Shown here: positions 51,366-59,142 of the stretch, one piece after another
How positions within the stretch are numbered: position 1 is the stretch's first letter
How the letters are laid out: every line of letters begins with the position of its first letter
DNA from: F1-60-MAGs149 sp037133755
Lineage (GTDB): Bacteria > Actinomycetota > Thermoleophilia > Gaiellales > F1-60-MAGs149
DNA length: 64,000 bases
Assembly (NCBI GenBank): GCA_037133755.1
Contig: JBAXNN010000008.1
Location: forward strand, 40,942 to 104,941
Reading direction: 5' to 3'
Notes under the pieces: model-generated
Seen by the model: the letters and a program-made list of their open reading frames with translations, nothing else
What the model was told of the DNA's origin: nothing
Database searches by the model: none
Translations under genes and position numbers: made by a program

Positions 51366-51693
51366 GCGGAGAGCCTACTCGGCAGCGCCGTCCAGTCCCA
51401 CCGGATTTCGCAACCCACCTGCTGACGTGATGGACGTGATGGGCCCGGGCCCATCACGTCAGGCAATTCGCCCTGGATCCCGCATGGTTACGTGTGCCGA
51501 CTTCGTCACGTCCCCAAGGCTCTCGCAAATTGCGGAGATTCGACGCGAATCCCGGCATGCGCGGCGCGCCGTCTGGCTTGGCCGACCGCGTTCCGTCAGT
51601 GTGCCGGTGCGGGCTCGCACAGGTTCGCATGAAACGAGCCAGCAATCACGTGGGTGCGCGCGCAGGTGCGTCCAAGCGCGATGCGACGCGCAC
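51366..51693. other. 328-base gap with a third GGGCCCGGGCCC palindrome
   Basis: Between the start of the AhpD-fold gene and the end of the folate cyclo-ligase gene I find no supported gene or RNA. The content is the palindrome at 51432-51459, preceded by a short tandem repeat of GACGTGATG that overlaps its left arm. Confidence 0.6.
51432..51459. repeat. Palindromic repeat, GGGCCCGGGCCC family, copy 3
   Basis: Perfect 28-base palindrome: GACGTGATGGGCCC and its exact complement, with no loop. Copies 1 and 2 share the central ATGGGCCCGGGCCCAT core but have GACAC/GTGTC outer arms. Here the outer arms are GACGTG/CACGTC, so pairing is preserved while sequence differs. Confidence 0.8.
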
Positions 51694-52251
51694 TCAGCCG
51701 CGCGGGAAGCGCATCAGGCCCGCCGAGGGCGTGATGACGGCGGCGACCGGTAGGTCGTGCGGCTCGGTCGGGACGGAGTCAAGAAGCTCGTCGTCGGCGA
51801 CGATCGCGATCACCTCGCCGGAGGCGCGCGGGAGCGAGCGGTCGTAGCAGCCGCCACCTTGTCCGAGGCGCTGGCCCATCCGATCAACGGCGAGCGCCGG
51901 CGCGAGAATGGTGTCGGCGTCGGCAATTGCGTCGAGGCCGAGGCGGGGCGCCGTGGGTTCAAAGAGACCACGCGCGACGGAGACGAGCCCGTCGGCGCCG
52001 GTGTACTCCGCCCAATCAAGGTTCATGTCGTCGAGCGTGATGGGCAGCAGCACGCGGCGGCCGTCCGCAACGAGCGCGTCGAGGAGCGGCAGCGTGGGCA
52101 CCTCGCCCCCCGCACCCACGAAGGCCGTCAGCGTTTGGCCGGGGATGCTCGCCACGTGCGCAGCGAGGAGCGTGCCCCAGGCCTCGAGATCGGCATCGGA
52201 GCGTGTTCGACGACGAGCGCGGAGCTCGGTGCGCAGCGCCTGCTTATCCAT
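51694..52251 (-). CDS. 5-formyltetrahydrofolate cyclo-ligase (MTHFS)
   Basis: A 185-residue enzyme of the MTHFS family, which returns 5-formyl-THF to the active folate pool. Family motifs seen are the basic N-terminal helix (ALRTELRARRRT), GLFEPTAP near residue 95 and RLGQGGGCYDRSL (the nucleotide- and substrate-binding GxGxGxYDR motif). It overlaps the MFS gene by one codon (ATGA), with that gene upstream. A folate-repair step fits the one-carbon character of the window. Confidence 0.85.
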   Translation of the reverse strand: MDKQALRTELRARRRTRSDADLEAWGTLLAAHVASIPGQTLTAFVGAGGEVPTLPLLDALVADGRRVLLPITLDDMNLDWAEYTGADGLVSVARGLFEPTAPRLGLDAIADADTILAPALAVDRMGQRLGQGGGCYDRSLPRASGEVIAIVADDELLDSVPTEPHDLPVAAVITPSAGLMRFPRG

Positions 52252-53558
52252 CAGACGACCGTTTCGACCGACGGCACCGTGTCGAGCGGGTCGCCCTCGG
52301 GCTCCGGCGAATCAGCGTCGGGATACTTCGCCCGCAGCGCACGCACGCTTGGCGTCCCGAGCACGATCGCGGCGTTCACGAGAACGGCGACGAAGGCGAG
52401 AATCTCGGCACCGGTGTTCGAGAACGCGCCGGTGATCGGGCCGACGAGGATCATGCCGACAGGCAGCATCGCGACGCTGCCGAGCGTGCGAAACGAGCCA
52501 ACGCGCGACCGGAGGTCCGCGGGCACCTCGCGGGTGATGGTGGTCTCGAGCAACGTGCCGGAGATGGAGATCACCGAGCCGGCGATGATCGCCGCGAGCG
52601 CCAGCACGATCACCGGAGGCGCGAGCGCGAGCGCGATGAAGAAGAACGCGAAGGGGATGCAGAGGATGTACGCGAGGATCAACGGGCGCTGCGGACGCAA
52701 CTTCATCGCGGTCAGGCCGCCGACCAGGAACCCGATCCCGAAGCCCGAGACGACGGCTGCCCACGAGCTCGCGCCACCGAGCTTCTCGTCGGCGATCGCG
52801 GGGCCGACGGCGTAGATCGAGGGCATCACGAAGAGCGCATAGAGCACCTCGCCGATCACGACGACGACCAGCCAATGCCGCGACGAAAACGCCGTCCAGC
52901 CCTCGCTCAGATCGTGCCGGAAGTTGCGGTTCTTCCACGGACTCGGCGAGCCCTGTGTCTGCATCAGCGCGAGACAGATGGCGCTGACGCCAAACGACGC
53001 GGCGTCCACGGCAATGGCGCCAGCCGGGCTGATCAGCGCCACCAGCGCACCGCCAATTGCGCCGCCGACCGCAATGCCGAGCGCCGGCGTCGTGGCGAGC
53101 AGCCCGTAGGCCTCCTGCAGCCGCTCCGCCGACACCGTCTGCGGGATGATCCCGGACAGCGCCGGCCGGAAGAACGCCTCGCCGATGCCGTAGATCGCCA
53201 TCAGCCCGACGAGCACCCAGATCGAGCCGTGGCCGGAGACCAGCGCGGCGAAGGTGAGCAGCATGATCACGCCGCGGATCAGATCACTCGTCAGCATCAC
53301 GAGGCGCCGCGGCAGGCGATCGGCCCAGACGCCGCCGACGAGCAGGAAGATCGCGTTGGGAATCGCACGCGCGGCGAGCACGAGCCCGACCTGGCCGACC
53401 GAGCCGCCCATCGCGAGGATTGCGAACGGCAGCGCGATCATCGAGATCGCGTCGCCGATGATCGAGATCGCCTGGCCGGTCAGCAGCAGACGGAAGCTGC
53501 GTTCCTGCAGACAGCCGGGAATGCCGCGACCGAGACCTTGAGGTGCGCCGTGAGCCAC
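52251..53558 (-). CDS. MFS transporter (MFS_3-like)
   Basis: A 435-residue major facilitator protein with about twelve helices. After a short N-terminus the first helix has FRLLLTGQAISIIGDAISM and a loop with GGVWADRLPRRLVM, typical of the MFS_3 / macrolide-or-enterobactin exporter-like branch. The start is uncertain: GTG at 53558 gives a normal N-terminus, GTG at 53597 would add 13 residues; neither has a clear ribosome site. It precedes the cyclo-ligase gene with an ATGA overlap. The cargo is unknown. Confidence 0.8.
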   Translation of the reverse strand: MAHGAPQGLGRGIPGCLQERSFRLLLTGQAISIIGDAISMIALPFAILAMGGSVGQVGLVLAARAIPNAIFLLVGGVWADRLPRRLVMLTSDLIRGVIMLLTFAALVSGHGSIWVLVGLMAIYGIGEAFFRPALSGIIPQTVSAERLQEAYGLLATTPALGIAVGGAIGGALVALISPAGAIAVDAASFGVSAICLALMQTQGSPSPWKNRNFRHDLSEGWTAFSSRHWLVVVVIGEVLYALFVMPSIYAVGPAIADEKLGGASSWAAVVSGFGIGFLVGGLTAMKLRPQRPLILAYILCIPFAFFFIALALAPPVIVLALAAIIAGSVISISGTLLETTITREVPADLRSRVGSFRTLGSVAMLPVGMILVGPITGAFSNTGAEILAFVAVLVNAAIVLGTPSVRALRAKYPDADSPEPEGDPLDTVPSVETVV

Positions 53559-53714
53559 GACCGCACTATCGCATGGACTCGCATCCCAATCGAACACCCG
53601 GTGGGGAGGCTTGCCCTCTGGTGGGCTTCAGCCGCGAAAAGATTCTCGACTTCCAATGCAACGAGCCCACGTAGATCGCGCAGACCCCGCTCGCGTGTGG
53701 ATAGGCTTCCACGC

Positions 53715-55625
53715 GTGAGCGAGCACCTGTGGATTCCCGACGCGGCGACGATCGATGCCGCACAATCGACTGTGCTGGCACGACACCTCGGTCTCGCGAC
53801 GTACGAGGATGTGCTCGCGTACTCCGTCGCCGAGCCCGCTGCCTTCTGGGACGCGGCCGTCCGCTGGCTCGATCTCGGTTGGGAGACGGAGTGGACGCAG
53901 GTCGTTGACGACACGCGCGGCGTCGCGTGGGCGGAGTGGTTCATCGGCGGGCGTCTCAATCTCGCCTGGTCGTGCGTCGGCCGGCACGTCGCCGAGCGCG
54001 GCGACCACCTCGCCATCGTGGTCGAGCACGAGGACCTCTCCGAGAGCACGCGCACGTTCGCCGAGTTGTGGGACGAGGTCGGCCAGCTCGGCCAGGCACT
54101 CCGCGCGCTTGGTGTCACCGAAGGTGACCGCGTTGCGATCGTCCTGCCGATGGGCGTCGAGTCGGTCGCCGCGATCTACGCCGCCGCACGCATCGGCGCG
54201 ATCGCCGTACCGATCTTCTCTGGGTTCTCCGCGACGGCCATTGCGGCGCGCTTCGAGGACTGCGCGGTCAAGGCCGTGATCGCCTCTGACACCACGATGC
54301 GGCGCGGCAAGCCCGTGCCGGTACGCACCACGGTCGAAGAGGCGCTGGCGCTCGCACCGGTCGAGCACGTGATCATCGTCGGCGGCGAGGGCCACCCCCA
54401 TCTCGACTACGCCACGCTGATTGATCGTGCCGATGGCGCCGACTGCCCCACGCTCTGGGTCGACAGCGAGACGCCCGCCTTCATCTGTTACACGTCGGGC
54501 ACGACCGGCAAGCCAAAGGGCGCGGTTCACACGCATGCCGGGCTGCTGGTGAAACTCGCGCTCGAGGGCCGGCTCGTGGCCGACCTGCGCCCCGACGATC
54601 GCGCGATGTGGTTCACCGACATGGGCTGGATCATGGGCCCGTGGATCACGATTGGCGCGCACGCGAGCGGCGTCACGATGGTGTGCCTCGACGGCGCTCC
54701 CGACTTCCCCGACCCGGGGCGTCTCTGGCAGCTCGCCGAGCGCCAGCGCCTGACGTTCCTCGGTATCTCGCCAACACTGATCCGCGTACTCCAGGGCCAC
54801 GGCGACGACCTGCCGCGCGCCGCCGATCTCTCGGCGCTGCGCCTGTTCGGCTCGACGGGCGAGCCGTGGAACGCCGAACCGTACGAGTGGCTCTTCAACG
54901 TCGTGGGCGACCGCAAGCGCCCGATCATCAACATCTCGGGTGGCACCGAGATCGGCGCGGTCATCATCGGCTGCGACGTCACGCTGCCGCTTGCCTCCTG
55001 CTCGCTTGGCCGTCCGATGCCGGGCATGGACATCGACGTACTTGATCCGGAGGGTGGGTCGCTGACCGACGAGGTCGGCGAGCTCGTCATCAAGGCGCCG
55101 TTCCCGAGCATGACCCGTGGCCTGTGGAACGCGCCCGACCGGTACGTCGAGACGTACTGGTCGCGCTACCCCGACATCTGGACGCACGGCGATTGGGCCA
55201 CGCGCACGAGCGAGGGCAGCTGGTTCCTGCACGGCCGCTCCGACGACACGCTCAACATCGCCGGCAAGCGCATCGGCCCGGCCGAGTACGAGTCGGCCCT
55301 CGTCGCGGATCCTGACGTGCGCGAGGCATGCACGGTCGGCCTGCCGCACCCGGTTAAGGGTGAGGCCGTCCATTGCCTTGTCGTCCTGCGCGACGGCGTC
55401 GTGCTCGACGACGACCTCCAGCTGCGCCTGCGCAGAGCCGTCGAGCACGAGCTCGGCCCGGCCTTTCGCCCCGAGCGCATCCTGCAGGTGACGGAGCTGC
55501 CGAAGACGCGCAGCCAGAAGGTCGTGCGCCGCGCCGTCCGCGCCGTGCTGCTCGGCGAGGACCCCGGCGATCTCTCGACGCTCGAGAACCCGAGCGCGCT
55601 CGAGTCGCTGCGTTCTGTGGGCTAG
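53715..55625 (+). CDS. Acetyl-CoA synthetase-like acyl-CoA ligase
   Basis: A 636-residue adenylating ligase with the long N-terminal cap of acetyl/propionyl-CoA synthetases (WAEWFIGGRLNLAWSCVGRHV). Motifs: CYTSGTTGKPKGAVHTH, the substrate-pocket region TDMGWIMGPW, A8 hinge KRIGPAEYESAL, and the catalytic Lys in TRSQKVVRR. It probably activates acetate, propionate or a related short acid. A GTG start at 53715 is used. A hairpin follows the stop directly and may be a terminator. Confidence 0.88.
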   Translation: MSEHLWIPDAATIDAAQSTVLARHLGLATYEDVLAYSVAEPAAFWDAAVRWLDLGWETEWTQVVDDTRGVAWAEWFIGGRLNLAWSCVGRHVAERGDHLAIVVEHEDLSESTRTFAELWDEVGQLGQALRALGVTEGDRVAIVLPMGVESVAAIYAAARIGAIAVPIFSGFSATAIAARFEDCAVKAVIASDTTMRRGKPVPVRTTVEEALALAPVEHVIIVGGEGHPHLDYATLIDRADGADCPTLWVDSETPAFICYTSGTTGKPKGAVHTHAGLLVKLALEGRLVADLRPDDRAMWFTDMGWIMGPWITIGAHASGVTMVCLDGAPDFPDPGRLWQLAERQRLTFLGISPTLIRVLQGHGDDLPRAADLSALRLFGSTGEPWNAEPYEWLFNVVGDRKRPIINISGGTEIGAVIIGCDVTLPLASCSLGRPMPGMDIDVLDPEGGSLTDEVGELVIKAPFPSMTRGLWNAPDRYVETYWSRYPDIWTHGDWATRTSEGSWFLHGRSDDTLNIAGKRIGPAEYESALVADPDVREACTVGLPHPVKGEAVHCLVVLRDGVVLDDDLQLRLRRAVEHELGPAFRPERILQVTELPKTRSQKVVRRAVRAVLLGEDPGDLSTLENPSALESLRSVG

Positions 55626-55644
55626 ATCACCTTCGCAGGTGATC
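55625..55644 (+). terminator. Hairpin at the end of the acyl-CoA ligase gene
   Basis: An 8-bp stem GATCACCT / AGGTGATC with loop TCGC begins on the last base of the stop codon. A run with several T follows within 20 bases (GTTTCTAGCCCTTTTC), though it is interrupted. A likely terminator. Confidence 0.6.
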
Positions 55645-55660
55645 GTTCGGTTTCTAGCCC

Positions 55661-55689
55661 TTTTCATATCGTGGAACCGGTACTACACT
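55661..55689 (+). promoter_or_regulatory. Candidate sigma-A-type promoter for the secreted protein gene
   Basis: TTTTCA (55661-55666) and TACACT (55684-55689) are separated by 17 bases, resembling -35 and -10 boxes. The secreted protein gene starts at 55734 after an AGAAGGAGAGA ribosome site. This local AT-richer stretch stands out in a GC-rich region. It is a prediction from consensus only. Confidence 0.4.
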
Positions 55690-55733
55690 CGTGGCATCAC
55701 GGGTGACCCCAAGCCCGGAGAAGGAGAGATCCA

Positions 55734-57161
55734 ATGCGCGCCGTCCGCCAATTGACTGTTCTGTTGGCTCTTGCTGCGATCTGGACCGTCGTAGCTGCGT
55801 CACCAGCTGCGGCCATCACCGCAGAGCAGCATCAGCAGAACTCGCCGGGGCTCGACACCTCGGATGCGAACGTCGGTGGGTGGAACAACACGACGCCCGG
55901 TACGGCGGCTCGACCATTCATCAAGTATCTGGCGGTCAATAACGGCGGGTCCGACATCGTCGTGATCAACAACAACGGCGGGTCTCCCGTTCAGACTCCT
56001 ACGCCTCAGGTGGCCACTGATATCTATGCCTTTGTCGCACCGGTGAACGCGTGCTCGAATACGCCCGGCGGCCAGTGCTACGCAGTGCCAAACCGCGTCT
56101 CCATCTGGCTCGGGCACAGCAATGCTGGGAACTGGAGCAATGACCTCACCAGCGCAATCCCGGCGGTCAATGAGAACACCACAATTGACTTGATCGTCGG
56201 GTTCAACAGCGCCTACTCGACCCTGCGCTGGTCCTGGGCCAACGGTGTGCCTTCGTATTGGAGTTCGACGGTGACGGCGAGCGGCGGCGACGTCCACATC
56301 AAGTTCAAGGCCAAGACCATGCCCAACTCGGCGGGCATGCCAAATTCGTGCACCACCATTCCTGTGTCTTCCTGCGGAGACAGTTCCACGCGGCCAACGA
56401 GCGAAGTCTTCGCACCTCAACTTCTCCTGAGCATGGATACCACGCTTGACGCTGCATTCACGGGCGTCCTTTTCGGATCAGCTTCAGCGTTCATTGGTTC
56501 GCTGGAGTCGTCCCCGATCACGGCCGGCCAGGCACCCACGCTGACCTATGGCGTCGCTGCACCGCATCTCAATTGGAACGGCAGCGACCGCAGCGGCAGG
56601 TTCTATGCACTCGTGCCGAACTCGATCCTGACACTGTTCGGCACGTCCGCCGCGAGCTTCAACTCCGACCTGCTGCCGATTGCGCGCACCGGCGATGCCG
56701 GGTCGTACACGCCGTCCTGGTCGGAATGGACCGCAGGCACGAACGGCACCGCCGGGCAGCTGCTCACGATCTCGAACATCTCGTTCTCGTCCCCGAAGTT
56801 CGTCGTCGGCCGCCAAAGCTCCAACAACGGCGGTAGCGGCGGCGGTGGCGGCGGCGGTTCCTCCTCCACGGGCAGCGGCTCGGGTGGAGGCGGTAGCACC
56901 TCGCTCAAGGTCGGCCAGAAGGCCACGTTCGCGCAACTCCTCGCGATCGCCAATCTGCGGGCTCCCGCCGGCGCCAAGACGACGGCCACGGTCTCGACGC
57001 CGAAGATCTGCAAGGTCGTCGGCAAGGCGATCAAGGGCCTCGCGGCAGGCACGTGCCGCGGCTCGATGACGATCAAGCCCAAGAAGGGCAAGGCGCAGAA
57101 GAAGGCGTTCACCTTCGCGGTCACGGGCGCGAAGCGCCTGCCGCTCGCGCTGCACCACTAG
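55734..57161 (+). CDS. Secreted protein with Gly/Ser linker and basic C-terminal domain
   Basis: A 475-residue exported protein of unknown function. A signal peptide (about 1-26) ends near AAAIT. The body (about 27-360) is rich in Asn, Thr, Ser and Gly and contains strands and many aromatic residues. A Gly/Ser linker at about 365-385 joins it to a short Lys-rich domain (about 390-475) with VGQKATFAQLLAIANLRAP and CKVVGK...GTCRGSMTIKPKKGK, a kind seen at the ends of actinobacterial surface proteins. It starts after a strong ribosome site. Codon use is a little lower in GC than around it. Confidence 0.75.
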   Translation: MRAVRQLTVLLALAAIWTVVAASPAAAITAEQHQQNSPGLDTSDANVGGWNNTTPGTAARPFIKYLAVNNGGSDIVVINNNGGSPVQTPTPQVATDIYAFVAPVNACSNTPGGQCYAVPNRVSIWLGHSNAGNWSNDLTSAIPAVNENTTIDLIVGFNSAYSTLRWSWANGVPSYWSSTVTASGGDVHIKFKAKTMPNSAGMPNSCTTIPVSSCGDSSTRPTSEVFAPQLLLSMDTTLDAAFTGVLFGSASAFIGSLESSPITAGQAPTLTYGVAAPHLNWNGSDRSGRFYALVPNSILTLFGTSAASFNSDLLPIARTGDAGSYTPSWSEWTAGTNGTAGQLLTISNISFSSPKFVVGRQSSNNGGSGGGGGGGSSSTGSGSGGGGSTSLKVGQKATFAQLLAIANLRAPAGAKTTATVSTPKICKVVGKAIKGLAAGTCRGSMTIKPKKGKAQKKAFTFAVTGAKRLPLALHH

Positions 57162-57190
57162 ACGACCGCAGCATGAGGCAGAGTGAGGGC

Positions 57191-57844
57191 ATGCGTCGCA
57201 TCGCCCTTCTCTGCCTCTGCGTGGCCGCGGTCGCGCTCACCGCGCCCGCCGCGCAGGCCGCCGGCTACACCTCGACCGTCACGCCGATCCCGAAGGACAT
57301 GCGCAAGGCGATGATCGGCGTGTCGTGGCACAAGGGCTGCCCCGTCTCGCTCGGCGAGCTGCGCCTGATCACCGCGACGCACCGCACGCCCGACGGCGGC
57401 ACGGCCACCGGCCAGCTGATCGTCCATCGCGACGTGGCGGCGATGATCGATCAGATGGTGCTCAAGCGCCTCTACGAGATCGGTTATCCGATCCGCCAGA
57501 TGAAGCCCGTTGATGCGTACGGTGGTGACGATTGGAAGTCAATCGAGGCCGACAACACCTCGGCATTCAACTGCCGCGCAGCAACAGGCTCGAGCAGCTG
57601 GTCGAACCACGCCTACGGCCGCGCAATCGATATCAACCCGATCGAGAACCCGTGGATCGAGAACGGCCGCGTCTTCCACAAGGCGTCGAGGCAGTACATC
57701 GATCGCACCAAGCGTAAGAGCCCGCTGCAGATCCTGCCCAACGATCCCGTTGTGAAGATCTTCGCGGCGGCCACCTGGGGCTGGGGCGGCGCGTGGACGG
57801 GCGGTACGCTCGACACGCAGCATTTCTCGCCCTCCGGCCACTAA
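57191..57844 (+). CDS. Secreted D-alanyl-D-alanine carboxypeptidase-like (M15) protein
   Basis: A 217-residue secreted peptidase of the M15 (VanY/VanX-like) group. The signal peptide MRRIALLCLCVAAVALTAP ends near AQAA. The zinc site is SNHAYGRAIDINP (His and Asp ligands) with the C-terminal DTQHFSP histidine. ATG at 57191 follows GAGTGAGG; another ATG at 57173 gives a longer N-terminus less like a signal peptide. It likely trims peptidoglycan peptides. It starts 29 bases after the preceding secreted protein gene. Confidence 0.85.
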   Translation: MRRIALLCLCVAAVALTAPAAQAAGYTSTVTPIPKDMRKAMIGVSWHKGCPVSLGELRLITATHRTPDGGTATGQLIVHRDVAAMIDQMVLKRLYEIGYPIRQMKPVDAYGGDDWKSIEADNTSAFNCRAATGSSSWSNHAYGRAIDINPIENPWIENGRVFHKASRQYIDRTKRKSPLQILPNDPVVKIFAAATWGWGGAWTGGTLDTQHFSPSGH

Positions 57845-57850
57845 GCGCCA

Positions 57851-57943
57851 TTCTGGGCCCGGACCCAGATTGACCGTTTTTTGGCCAATTTGGATCCGGA
57901 TCCAGATTGACCGTTTTTTGGCAAATTTGGATCCGGATCCAAA
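57851..57943. repeat. 36-bp-period tandem repeat with GGATCCGGATCC palindromes
   Basis: Two and a half units lie between the M15 gene and the deacetylase-like gene. A segment AGATTGACCGTTTTTTGG occurs at 57867-57884 and 57903-57920. Palindromes precede or follow it: CTGGGCCCGGACCCAG (57853-57868, one mismatch), TGGATCCGGATCCA (57891-57904) and the perfect TTTGGATCCGGATCCAAA (57926-57943). The T6 run after a palindrome is terminator-like on the plus strand. Confidence 0.8.
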
Positions 57944-58041
57944 ATGTCCCGAAGGCGCCAGATTGGACATACGTCACGGAGCCGTTTTCCCTGCGCAGCG
58001 TGTCCGACTACGCTCTCGTCAGCACCGAGGAGGAGCTTGCG

Positions 58042-59142
58042 ATGAAGAGCACGGGATTCGTCTGGGACGAGAAGTACGTCTGGTTCGATAGCCGCACGTA
58101 TTCCGACTGGCTGCCGCCGGAGGCGTTCTTCCAGCCGATGCCGTCGCCCGAGACCGCAGAGGGCAAGCGCCGCTTCAAGAACCTGCTCGACGCGACGGGG
58201 CTGTCGCAGAAGCTCGTGATGATCCCGAGCCGCCTGGCCGAAGTGCGCGAGATCGAGCGTGTACACGACCGCGCCTACATCGATCGCATCAAGGCGCTGT
58301 CCGACGACTGCGGCGGCGACGCCGGCGAGGAGACGCCGTTCGGCAAGGGCGGCTACGACATCGCCCTGCTCGCGGCCGGTGGCGCGATGAACGCCGCGCA
58401 CGCCGTCGCGACCGGCGAGGTCGACAACGCCTACGCCCTCGTGCGCCCGCCTGGCCACCATGCCGAGAAGGATCTCGGCCGCGGCTACTGCATCTTCGCC
58501 AACACGGCACTCGCCGCTCTGCACGCGCAGCGCGACCACGGCCTCGAGCGCATCGCGATCATCGACTGGGACGTGCACCACGGTAACGGGACGGAGCACG
58601 CGTTCTACGACAACGGCTCGGTGCTGACGATCTCGCTGCACCAGGACCGCTGCTATCCGCCGGAGAGCGGCGGCGTCGAGGACAACGGCACCGGTGCCGG
58701 CACCGGCGCGAACATCAACATCCCGCTGCCGGCTGGCGGCGGCATCGGCCCGTACGGCCTCGCCTTCAGCGACGTGGTGCTGCCCGCGCTCGATCGCTTC
58801 CAGCCGCACATGATCATCGTGGCCAGCGGCCTCGACGCGAACCGCTACGACATCAACGCGCGCATGAACCTCTGCTCCAAGGACTACGCGAACCTCACGC
58901 AACAGCTGATGGACGCGGCCGATCGCCTCTGCGGCGGCAAGCTGCTGATGATCCACGAGGGCGGGTACTCCGACCAGTACACGCCGTACTGCGGCCTGCG
59001 CATCGTCGAGACGCTGAGCGGTCTCGACAGCGGCGTCGATGACTCGATGGTTGGCGGCGGCCCCTGGACCGAACTGCACGATCACGAGCGCGCGATGATC
59101 GCCAAGTCGGCCGCGCTCGTCGCGAAGGTCCCGACGCCGTGA
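58042..59142 (+). CDS. Class II histone-deacetylase-like / acetylpolyamine amidohydrolase-like enzyme
   Basis: A 366-residue metal-dependent deacetylase of the arginase/deacetylase fold. Motifs: RPPGHHAEKDLGRGYC (HH dyad), WDVHHGNGTE (metal ligands), GLDANRYDI (Asp ligand) and HEGGYSDQY with the catalytic Tyr-type GGY. In bacteria this class includes acetylpolyamine amidohydrolases. The GTG of the neighbouring PuuB-like oxidase overlaps its stop, which favours acetylated polyamines as substrate. ATG at 58042 has a GAGGAGGAG ribosome site; an earlier in-frame start would run back into the tandem repeat. Confidence 0.85.
   Translation: MKSTGFVWDEKYVWFDSRTYSDWLPPEAFFQPMPSPETAEGKRRFKNLLDATGLSQKLVMIPSRLAEVREIERVHDRAYIDRIKALSDDCGGDAGEETPFGKGGYDIALLAAGGAMNAAHAVATGEVDNAYALVRPPGHHAEKDLGRGYCIFANTALAALHAQRDHGLERIAIIDWDVHHGNGTEHAFYDNGSVLTISLHQDRCYPPESGGVEDNGTGAGTGANINIPLPAGGGIGPYGLAFSDVVLPALDRFQPHMIIVASGLDANRYDINARMNLCSKDYANLTQQLMDAADRLCGGKLLMIHEGGYSDQYTPYCGLRIVETLSGLDSGVDDSMVGGGPWTELHDHERAMIAKSAALVAKVPTP

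Noticed and set aside
52203..53714. A very long open frame running upstream of the acyl-CoA ligase gene
   Set aside because: It is antisense to the MFS transporter and has no family-like content; in this GC-rich DNA stop codons are rare in the antisense frame. The ligase begins at the GTG at 53715.
57851..57943. CRISPR array
   Set aside because: The 36-bp period has no variable spacers; both whole units are nearly identical and contain palindromes throughout.
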